Shown one piece after another: positions 1 through 5,594 of a DNA stretch of 5,594 bases (its first letter is position 1; each line of letters begins with the position of its first letter). The notes under the pieces were generated by a model. The model made no database searches, was not told where the DNA came from, and saw nothing but the letters and a program-made list of their open reading frames with translations. Both the position numbers and the translations under genes were made by a program. The stretch is from contig PCBP01000002.1 of NCBI GenBank assembly GCA_002730985.1, forward strand, positions 37,010-42,603, read 5' to 3'. This stretch comes from Flavobacteriales bacterium. GTDB taxonomy: Bacteria > Bacteroidota > Bacteroidia > Flavobacteriales > BACL11.

Positions 1-1694
1 TCTCCTATTGATCTAGCTTTTTTCCATTGATATATTGCGTTGTCCACCTCTCCAAGCTTATATAAAGCATCTCCGTAATGCTCGACTATCACAGAGCTTT
101 TTTTACCTCCGTTTAATAGTGCGTTAAACAGCCATTCTTCTGCTTTTTTATATTCTTTTAGTTGATATAAAACCCATCCGTATGTGTCTTGGTAGGTGCT
201 ATTATTTGGCTCTATTTGATTACACCTGAAAGACATTTTTTTTGCCTTTTCTAAATTTTTCTTTCGTAGTGACAAATAGTAGGCGTAATTATTCAAAATT
301 AACAAATTATTAGAGTCTATTTCTAGCGCCTTATCATAATATTGATCTGAAAGATTGTGCTTTTTTTTTATATGATAAATGTCTGCTAAAGATGAATAAA
401 ACTCCAGCAATAAATTTTGATTTTCAACCACAAATTCAACTCCTGTTTCTAAAGATTTGATTGCTAAATCATAATTTTTAAACCACTTGTTAGACACTCC
501 ATTAAAATAATAAAATAGGGGGTCTGAGGGGAAATAATCAAGGGCTTCAACACTAGTTTTCAGCATTCCCTCAAAATCATTTTGTTGCGCCTGAATAAAC
601 AAAACTTGAGTCCAAATCTGATTTTTAGATTTATTATTTTTAAGTGTAATCAAATATTGCTCTTTTGCTTTTTGATATCGATTGTCAGCATATAAAATAT
701 CTGCAAAAACAGCTCTTGCTTTCACATCTTCGGGGTGAGTTTTAATTAATATCTCTGCCAGCTCATAAGCTTGATTTTTCATATCTTCATTAAGTGTTAT
801 TAATTGATAATAAGAAACTAGGATTCTGATTTTTGTGCCTATATTCAGATTTAAATTATTAAACGCTATTTTTAACTCCTTGTATGATTTTTCATTGTCT
901 CCATTCTGCCTATAATAATCAGCAAGCGTAAGATGGATCCTTCCGTTGTTAGGGGCAATGTTTGCTATAGATTTAAATACCTCAAAAGCCTTCTCTTTTT
1001 CATCATTTAACAAATATAGTTCAGAAAGTATTTCCATAGTCTCAATGTCGTTTGGAAACACTTCTAATATTGAAATCAATTCATTAATAGCCCCACTCAA
1101 GTTGTTTAACTCTCTATATAGTTTGTGTTTTTGCAGAGATAGTGCTTTGTCAAAACCCTTGTTTTTTTGTAAATCATCATAAACTTTAATAGCTTTTTTA
1201 AAATTATTTATATGAAGATATGCATCTGATAGTTTAAAATATAACTCCTCATTGTTTGGTTCAAGCTTAATTAATTTTTTATATTGTTTAGCGGCATTAA
1301 TAAAATCCTGTTTACTAAACAATATTTCAGCATATAAAAGTGAGTACCACCTGTTATTGGGGTCTAATTTTACAGCTTCTTTTATTTGTTCAGTCGCAAT
1401 TTCATAACTTCCTTTTTCTGCATTTATAGTCGCAGACTCATAAAAAGGAAGGGGGTTGTTTGGATCAATTTTTATGCACCTAGCAAAACGCCCTAAAGCC
1501 TCGTCATAATTTTCTAATGATTTGTCTTTAAGGGCATTAAAAAATTGAGTGTCAAACAGCTTTTTTTGCTTCTCTTTTTTTGGTTTTTTATTATCTTTTA
1601 TAGTGGCGGCTCCTTCAGGGTAATAAGACTTCCATTGTGCGTAAGAAGACAGGCTAAAAAACCCCATTAATAATATTGCTAAAACCTTTCTCAT
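1..1694 (-). CDS. Exported tetratricopeptide-repeat (TPR) protein, 3' end beyond the left edge
   Basis: 564 codons are visible and the frame is still open at the window edge, so the C-terminus is missing. Residues 1-19 look like a Sec signal peptide: Arg-Lys start, hydrophobic core LAILLMGFF, and a likely signal peptidase I site after SYA, just before QWKS. A Lys-rich linker (33-45) follows. The rest is TPR-like helical repeats: the turn motif P-N-N/D recurs at Pro78, 112, 146, 214 and 248, all in a 34-residue register, with a degenerate unit near 180. Less regular units follow (Pro321, Pro389, the SNN at 461, Pro496). The last visible part (LNNYAYYLS, then YGWVLYQL and HYGDALYKLG) resembles the final repeats of Bacteroidota TPR proteins, so probably only a short tail is lost. 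TPRs bind proteins; the likely place is the periplasm, but the partner is unknown. The ATG overlaps the dut stop by one base (TAATG), implying coupled translation. Family assignment is firm, function is not. Confidence 0.93.
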   Translation of the reverse strand, partial: MRKVLAILLMGFFSLSSYAQWKSYYPEGAATIKDNKKPKKEKQKKLFDTQFFNALKDKSLENYDEALGRFARCIKIDPNNPLPFYESATINAEKGSYEIATEQIKEAVKLDPNNRWYSLLYAEILFSKQDFINAAKQYKKLIKLEPNNEELYFKLSDAYLHINNFKKAIKVYDDLQKNKGFDKALSLQKHKLYRELNNLSGAINELISILEVFPNDIETMEILSELYLLNDEKEKAFEVFKSIANIAPNNGRIHLTLADYYRQNGDNEKSYKELKIAFNNLNLNIGTKIRILVSYYQLITLNEDMKNQAYELAEILIKTHPEDVKARAVFADILYADNRYQKAKEQYLITLKNNKSKNQIWTQVLFIQAQQNDFEGMLKTSVEALDYFPSDPLFYYFNGVSNKWFKNYDLAIKSLETGVEFVVENQNLLLEFYSSLADIYHIKKKHNLSDQYYDKALEIDSNNLLILNNYAYYLSLRKKNLEKAKKMSFRCNQIEPNNSTYQDTYGWVLYQLKEYKKAEEWLFNALLNGGKKSSVIVEHYGDALYKLGEVDNAIYQWKKARSIG

Positions 1695-2128
1695 TATTTC
1701 AACCCTGTGCTTCCAAATCCGCCAGCCCCTCTTTCGGATTTTTCTAAAGCTTCAACATCTAACCACTCTGCTTTTTCGTGTTTTGCAATAACCATTTGTG
1801 CTATTCTTTCTCCGTCTTCAATTATAAATTCCTCTGATGAAAGGTTAACCAAAATCACCCCAACCTCTCCTCTATAATCAGCATCAATAGTGCCGGGAGA
1901 ATTTAATACTGTAACTCCTTTTTTAAAGGCTAATCCGCTTCTTGGACGAACTTGAGCCTCATAACCAGCTGGAAGCTCAATGAATATCCCTGTTAGCACA
2001 ATTGTTCTCGCTAATGGTTTTAAGCAAATTGACTCGGAAATATTTGCTCTTAAATCCATTCCTGCGGAAGCGGAAGTTGAGTAATGTGGTAAATCATGCT
2101 TAGATTTATTAATTATTTTTATTTTCAT
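1694..2128 (-). CDS. dut: dUTP diphosphatase (dUTPase)
   Basis: Hydrolyses dUTP to dUMP and pyrophosphate in the cytoplasm, keeping uracil out of DNA and supplying dUMP for thymidylate synthesis. The 144-residue length is normal for the trimeric, Mg2+-dependent family, and all five motifs are present in order: [10 protein letters not shown] (20-28), [10 protein letters not shown] (62-69), [16 protein letters not shown] (79-91), [11 protein letters not shown] (106-114) and [11 protein letters not shown] (133-142). By comparison with E. coli Dut, Asp82 should activate the water, Tyr85 should stack on deoxyribose, and Phe138 in the Gly-rich C-terminal arm should close over the base; no key residue is missing. 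The ATG overlaps the upstream flippase stop by 4 nt (ATGA) and the TAA overlaps the TPR gene start by 1 nt, so it sits in the middle of a coupled gene string. There is no Shine-Dalgarno sequence, which is usual in Bacteroidota. Identity is secure. Confidence 0.98.
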   Translation of the reverse strand: MKIKIINKSKHDLPHYSTSASAGMDLRANISESICLKPLARTIVLTGIFIELPAGYEAQVRPRSGLAFKKGVTVLNSPGTIDADYRGEVGVILVNLSSEEFIIEDGERIAQMVIAKHEKAEWLDVEALEKSERGAGGFGSTGLK

Positions 2129-3555
2129 GCTGTTGGTTTTGGTTTTTCTAAAAGGTATACAAATATGATGAATCCTAATAATAACAAAGAATTAATCATT
2201 AAATTAAAATACTGATTATAAACAAGAAGATATATGCCCAGCATACTAACTAAATATAGAAATATTTTTCCGATTTGATAGGGTATTGGGAAATATTTTT
2301 TTCCAAAAAAGTAAGAGGCTGATACCATACTGAAATAGCACACTAATGTTGCCCATGCCGATCCAACAAATCCCATTTTTGGAATTAATATGACATTAAG
2401 TAGTATTGTGATTACCGCTCCAATTATTGATAAATAAGCTCCAAAAATAGTTTTCTCGGTTAGTTTGTACCAAATTGATAAGTTGAAGAAAATTCCTAAA
2501 AATAAATTTGCCAATAACAGTATTGACACCACTAAAAACCCTCTCTCATCATGATAGGCGGAACCTAGAAACCCTATTATAAAATCATAAAATATTGTTG
2601 CGGTTAAAAAAATTACCATCATAATAATAACGAAATATTTCATAACATCTGCATAAACCTTTCTATCGTCTTTTTGTTTATATTGTGCAAAGAAGAAGGG
2701 CTCTGCCGCAAATCGGAAGGTTTGAATAAACAATACCATAATGATTGATAATTTATAAAATGCGCCATACAATCCTAGTTCATGTTGAGCTGTTGCAGAA
2801 TTTGGCAACAAATGTTTTAATAAAATTCTGTCGATTGTTTCATTAACCATTCCTGCTAAGCCAGCAAAAAGCAGGGGAAGCGCATAGATCATCATTTTTC
2901 TCCAAATTATCCGATCAAAAACAAACTCTATCTTTAGCATTTTTGGTGATAGCAAAACAATTGTAACAATTGAAGAGATTAAATTAGCAATAAAAATATA
3001 TTCAATCCCTCCGCTACATGAAGCCCCAAAAATCTCTAGGCCATAACCTTTATATACTATAAAGAATATATTTAACCCAATGTTTGTAATAATAGCAAGT
3101 AATTTGATGGTTGCAAATCGAATTGCGTTTTCTTCTTCTCTAAGTTTTGCAAAAGCAATAGATGAAATCGCATCAAGTCCAACAATAATAGCAAACCATT
3201 CTATAAATCTACTTTCAATGCCAGCCCCTAAAAAATTGGCTATTAATGATGATCCTGAAAACATTAATAACATAGAAAAAGAAGAAGAGAAGACTAATGA
3301 AATAAGCGCTGTACTGTAAACTTTTTTGTTGTTGTTTTCCTTGTTTGAAAAACGAAAAAAGGCTGTCTCTATTCCGTAAGTTAATATAACAACTAAAAAA
3401 GCAACATAAGCATACATCTCTGTTACTAGCCCATATTCTTCTGGCAAAAAATAACGCGTATATAATGGAACTAAAAGATAGTTTAATAATCTCCCTATCA
3501 CACTACTCAAACCATAAATAGCGGTCTGACCTGCTAATTTTTTAATCGGATTCAA
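2125..3555 (-). CDS. Polysaccharide/oligosaccharide flippase, Wzx-like (MATE/MOP superfamily)
   Basis: 476-residue polytopic inner-membrane protein with about 12-14 hydrophobic segments along its length, the usual size for Wzx-type flippases. The N-terminal stretch [20 protein letters not shown], followed by PLYTRYF and EEYGLV (10-44), is the typical opening of this family. The mid-protein region [19 protein letters not shown] (225-243), then [12 protein letters not shown] and [11 protein letters not shown] up to 293, matches the start of the second half. Members move undecaprenyl-diphosphate-linked glycans across the membrane; the substrate here cannot be read from sequence, and no glycosyltransferase is in view. 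The start is TTG: it lies two codons after an in-frame TAA, which is the stop of the upstream crotonase gene. The next ATG is residue 47, and using it would delete the first membrane helix. The gene begins 3 nt after the crotonase gene and overlaps dut by 4 nt. Family is confident; the biological glycan is unknown. Confidence 0.93.
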   Translation of the reverse strand: MNPIKKLAGQTAIYGLSSVIGRLLNYLLVPLYTRYFLPEEYGLVTEMYAYVAFLVVILTYGIETAFFRFSNKENNNKKVYSTALISLVFSSSFSMLLMFSGSSLIANFLGAGIESRFIEWFAIIVGLDAISSIAFAKLREEENAIRFATIKLLAIITNIGLNIFFIVYKGYGLEIFGASCSGGIEYIFIANLISSIVTIVLLSPKMLKIEFVFDRIIWRKMMIYALPLLFAGLAGMVNETIDRILLKHLLPNSATAQHELGLYGAFYKLSIIMVLFIQTFRFAAEPFFFAQYKQKDDRKVYADVMKYFVIIMMVIFLTATIFYDFIIGFLGSAYHDERGFLVVSILLLANLFLGIFFNLSIWYKLTEKTIFGAYLSIIGAVITILLNVILIPKMGFVGSAWATLVCYFSMVSASYFFGKKYFPIPYQIGKIFLYLVSMLGIYLLVYNQYFNLMINSLLLLGFIIFVYLLEKPKPTA

Positions 3556-3558
3556 TAA

Positions 3559-4332
3559 TTAAAAGTTAGGTTTTCTTTTTTCCATAAATGCAGTTGTGCC
3601 TTCAATAAATTCAGGGGTTCCAAAGCAATTTCCAAATTCTTCTTTCTCTACTTCAAATCCATCAACACCAGTAATAAAACCAGCATTTACTGATTTTATT
3701 GCTCTTGCAATTGCCATTGGTGAATTTCTTTTAATCTTAGAAGCTATTTTTTCTGACATAGAAATTAAATCCTCTTGGCTACAAACATAATTTACCAATC
3801 CCCATTCTTTCGCCTCATTAGCAGATAACATTCCTGCTGTAGTAATCATTTCCATAGCCTTTCCTTTTCCAACTAAATTGGTTAATCTTTGTGTGCCTCC
3901 ATAGCCAGGAATTACCCCTAAAGAGACTTCTGGTAATCCCATTTTTGCGTTTTCAGAAGCAATACGAATATGAGCTGCCATTGCTAATTCCAGCCCGCCT
4001 CCTAGTGCAAATCCATTGATTGCTGCAATAGAAGGTGTCCCTATTTTTTCCAATAGATCAAATAGCATTTCTTGCCCTTTTCTAGCTAAACCCTCTCCAG
4101 AAGCAACATCAAAAGATGCAAATTCGCTAATATCAGCCCCTGCCACAAATGCTTTTTTATCAGCCCCTGTTAAAATTATACACCTTACTAATTTATCTTT
4201 ATCTGCTTGTTTAATAGCATTACTAAGCTCCGAAATAGTAATACTGTTTAGTGCGTTTAATTTTTTAGGTCTATTGATGGTTAAATAACAAATCCCTTCT
4301 TTGTGCTCACTTATAATATTCTCGTAATCCAT
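3559..4332 (-). CDS. Enoyl-CoA hydratase (crotonase family)
   Basis: Predicted cytoplasmic enzyme of 257 residues that adds water to trans-2-enoyl-CoA to give 3-hydroxyacyl-CoA, as in beta-oxidation or the crotonyl-CoA step. Counting from the ATG at 4332, the CoA-binding and oxyanion-hole region is AFVAGADISEF (61-71), with the second oxyanion element in ALGGGLELAM (109-118). Both catalytic glutamates of true hydratases are present: Glu115 in GGGLELA and Glu135 in LPEVSLGVIPGYGGTQRL, equivalent to rat Glu144 and Glu164. The C-terminus ends with the family's FMEKRKPNF. Having both Glu argues for hydratase over isomerase or thioesterase, but chain-length preference is not visible. An in-frame TTG at 4350 would add six residues; I reject it because it lies inside the promoter's -7 box. 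First gene of a likely four-gene unit; no other fatty-acid gene is adjacent. Confidence 0.94.
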   Translation of the reverse strand: MDYENIISEHKEGICYLTINRPKKLNALNSITISELSNAIKQADKDKLVRCIILTGADKKAFVAGADISEFASFDVASGEGLARKGQEMLFDLLEKIGTPSIAAINGFALGGGLELAMAAHIRIASENAKMGLPEVSLGVIPGYGGTQRLTNLVGKGKAMEMITTAGMLSANEAKEWGLVNYVCSQEDLISMSEKIASKIKRNSPMAIARAIKSVNAGFITGVDGFEVEKEEFGNCFGTPEFIEGTTAFMEKRKPNF

Positions 4333-4347
4333 AATTGTTGTTTTGCA

Positions 4348-4380
4348 CAAATATAAATTATTTCAATTTATAAAAAACAA
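4348..4380 (-). promoter_or_regulatory. Bacteroidota-type promoter upstream of the crotonase gene
   Basis: On the minus strand, TATATTTG (4355-4348) fits the Bacteroidota/Flavobacterium -7 consensus TAnnTTTG exactly. A TTG at 4380-4378 can serve as the -33 element, with 22 nt between them, slightly longer than the usual spacing of about 19-21. The region between is nearly all A and T. Transcription would start around 4340-4343, leaving a leader of only about 10 nt before the ATG at 4332. The -33 element lies within the U-rich tail of the preceding terminator. The -7 match is clear; the -33 match is weak, being a 3-nt motif. Confidence 0.65.
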
Positions 4381-4407
4381 AAACCTATTCCTATAGGATG
4401 GGCTTTT
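4372..4407 (-). terminator. Probable intrinsic terminator after atpG
   Basis: Beginning 24 nt after the atpG stop on the minus strand, arm AAAAGCCCATCC can pair with GGAATAGGTTTTT around a UAUA loop. The stem is 11 pairs, including one G-U wobble, with one C-A mismatch and one bulged A. It is followed by G and six U (the T run at 4377-4372). The outer A-U pairs plus the U tail are typical of intrinsic terminators, but the mismatch and bulge make it only moderately strong. It would end the atp operon transcript before the crotonase promoter. Confidence 0.6.
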
Positions 4408-4431
4408 AAAAAAATAAGGCCTCTGTTGTGT

Positions 4432-5295
4432 TTAGCCATTAAGCGCTTCTGCGCCGCCAACAATCTCAAGTATTTCTCCTGTAATTGCAGCTTGCCTTGC
4501 TTTATTGTAGCTAAGTGTTAATTCTTTTTTAAGTTCCCCGGCATTATCTGTTGCTTTGTGCATAGCTGTCATTCTAGCACCATGCTCTGCAGCGTGTGAA
4601 TCTAAAACAGCTTTAAATAATTGTGTTTTTAGTGATTTTGGAATTAATTGTTCGACTATTTCCTGTTTTGTTGGCTCAAAAATATAATCTCCAGAAGCGA
4701 CATCTTCATTCTTGGTTGTTTGAATAGGTAAAAAGTTTTCTGAAATAACAATCTGAGTCGCTGCGTTTTTAAACTGATTATAAACTAACACTACTTTGTC
4801 ATAGTCTCTTGCAATAAATCCCTCCATTATCCCGTCTGCAATTAGCGCAACATTAGCAAATGTTAAATCCCCAAATAAAGAGTCGTGTTTGCCAAAAACA
4901 CTAAAGCCATTTTTATCAAAATGTTCTGAAGATTTTTTGCCAATTGAAAGAATCTTTATTTTAGCATTTGAATACTCATCTTTAATCAAACTTTTTGCTT
5001 TTTTGATAATCGATGTATTAAATCCACCGCACAAACCCCTGTTAGAGGTAATTGTTACCAAAAGAACTTTTTTTATTTCTCTATTTTGAGAGTACCCGCC
5101 CCCGCTAGAAGAATCTAAGGTTGCACTTAAGCCCTCTAGCAGTTCTGTTAACTTATTTGAATAAGGTCTGATTTGAATAATAGCATCCTGAGCCCTTTTA
5201 AGTTTGGCTGCAGATACCATTTTCATTGCAGAAGTAATCTGCATTGTTGAGCCAACAGATGTAATTCTTGATCTTATTTCTTTTAAATTAGCCAT
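4432..5295 (-). CDS. atpG: F1Fo ATP synthase, F1 gamma subunit
   Basis: Central rotating shaft of the F1 sector: it couples proton (or sodium) flow through Fo to ATP synthesis in the alpha3beta3 ring, on the cytoplasmic face of the inner membrane. The 287-residue length is normal. The N-terminal helix has the family signature, MANLKEIRSRITSVGSTMQI continuing into TSAMKMVSAAKLKRAQ (to 36). The central Rossmann-like domain carries SNRGLCGGFN (84-93). The C-terminal helix has ESGAR-type HAAEHGARMTAM (234-245), then LSYNKARQAAITGEILEIVG (261-280) and GAEAL, the segment that inserts into the alpha/beta bearing. The ATG is 3 nt after the atpA stop, so the two are surely co-transcribed. No atpD or atpC follows; instead there is a terminator, in line with the split atp clusters of Bacteroidota. 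Identity is secure. Confidence 0.99.
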   Translation of the reverse strand: MANLKEIRSRITSVGSTMQITSAMKMVSAAKLKRAQDAIIQIRPYSNKLTELLEGLSATLDSSSGGGYSQNREIKKVLLVTITSNRGLCGGFNTSIIKKAKSLIKDEYSNAKIKILSIGKKSSEHFDKNGFSVFGKHDSLFGDLTFANVALIADGIMEGFIARDYDKVVLVYNQFKNAATQIVISENFLPIQTTKNEDVASGDYIFEPTKQEIVEQLIPKSLKTQLFKAVLDSHAAEHGARMTAMHKATDNAGELKKELTLSYNKARQAAITGEILEIVGGAEALNG

Positions 5296-5298
5296 GTT

Positions 5299-5594
5299 TT
5301 ATTTTATATATTTTGATGATAAATCGGCGGCTGTTTTTTCTAAAGTTGATTTAATTTCTTCAGTTAGTTTTCCAGAAGACAAAGCGTCAAGTGTCTCTTG
5401 GTGTTTAGAGTGTAAATACGAAATATATTCTTCTTCAAATTCTTTAATCTTATCTACAGGCACATCCATCAATAAGCCGTTTGTTCCACAGTAAATAATA
5501 GCTGCTTGTTCTTCAACTCTTAATGGTGAATATTGGCCTTGTTTTAATATTTCTACATTACGCTTGCCTTTTTCAATAACAGCATTTGTTGCGG
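5299..5594 (-). CDS. atpA: F1Fo ATP synthase, F1 alpha subunit, C-terminal 97 codons (5' part beyond the right edge)
   Basis: The open frame entering at the right edge gives the C-terminal domain of the alpha subunit, the non-catalytic partner of beta in the F1 hexamer. Recognisable pieces are KGKRNVEILKQGQYSPLRVE (8-27 of the visible part), then EQAAIIYCGTNGLLMDVPVD (28-47) and the closing amphipathic helices ending in LSSKYIK before TAA. The RNVEILKQ-QYSPL-VE-Q-AIIY form is the standard alpha C-terminal helical domain. The nucleotide-binding core (P-loop) lies outside the window. The gene is followed after the 3-nt spacer AAC by atpG, in the same reading frame. A+T content and codon use look like the neighbours. 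Only the N-terminal majority is missing, owing to the window edge, not to a break in the gene. Confidence 0.97.
   Translation of the reverse strand, partial: ATNAVIEKGKRNVEILKQGQYSPLRVEEQAAIIYCGTNGLLMDVPVDKIKEFEEEYISYLHSKHQETLDALSSGKLTEEIKSTLEKTAADLSSKYIK

Noticed and set aside
946..1182. 78-codon plus-strand reading frame
   Set aside because: Lies wholly inside the TPR gene on the other strand; Ser/Phe-rich product typical of an antisense shadow, with no recognisable domain.
3080..3319. 79-codon plus-strand reading frame
   Set aside because: Antisense to the flippase coding region; composition mirrors the membrane-helix codons and no promoter is evident.
3596..4288. Two plus-strand frames (3596-3790 and 4016-4288)
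   Set aside because: Both are antisense to the crotonase gene, whose family motifs are continuous across the region.
4332..4350. TTG at 4350 as the crotonase start codon
   Set aside because: It falls inside the TATATTTG promoter box; the ATG at 4332 gives the usual family N-terminus.
4413..4424. Palindrome AGGCCT next to a T run just after atpG as the terminator
   Set aside because: It has no loop and a stem too short for a hairpin; the larger hairpin at 4379-4407 with its own U tail is the better candidate.
4677..4684. A second TATTTTTG box matching TAnnTTTG inside atpG
   Set aside because: The motif has only six fixed bases and is expected by chance in A+T-rich DNA; it lies mid-gene with no matching downstream start.
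4889..5494. Two plus-strand frames (4889-5089 and 5204-5494)
   Set aside because: Antisense to atpG and the atpA tail, both certain genes; the second even spans their junction.
1..5594. CRISPR array, mobile element, tRNA/rRNA, riboswitch or phage-defence system
   Set aside because: No direct-repeat/spacer pattern, transposase, terminal repeats, structured-RNA signature or defence-type domain was seen; nearly all bases are inside recognised genes.

Overview
The window looks like a chromosomal segment of a low-G+C member of Bacteroidota, most likely Flavobacteriales. Four things point there: strongly A+T-rich coding sequence, no Shine-Dalgarno sequences ahead of the genes, a TAnnTTTG-type promoter, and an ATP synthase cluster that ends at atpG instead of running on into atpD. 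The atpA tail and the flippase and dUTPase proteins also resemble Flavobacteriales sequences as I know them. Genus cannot be fixed from the window.

Every gene I can support lies on the minus strand, so the layout reads from right to left. At the right edge is the 3' end of atpA (F1 alpha subunit), followed after 3 nt by complete atpG (F1 gamma subunit). A 97-nt gap (4335-4431 if measured to the crotonase ATG region) then holds an imperfect hairpin with a U-rich tail, which should end the ATP synthase transcript, and directly after it a flavobacterial-type promoter.

That promoter appears to drive a tight four-gene unit: a crotonase-family enoyl-CoA hydratase, a Wzx/MATE-like polysaccharide flippase, dUTPase (dut), and an exported TPR-repeat protein cut by the left edge. 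The junctions are 3 nt, a 4-nt ATGA overlap and a 1-nt TAATG overlap, which suggests co-transcription and translational coupling. The unit mixes acyl-CoA metabolism, envelope glycan export, dUTP clean-up and a periplasmic scaffold. No common pathway is evident; this looks like a housekeeping gene string.

There is no RNA gene, mobile element, CRISPR array or gene-free stretch over 100 nt. I found no undescribed system. The points worth a second look are the overlapping terminator and promoter, two non-ATG start questions, the coupled gene junctions, and the regular 34-residue register of the TPR protein.
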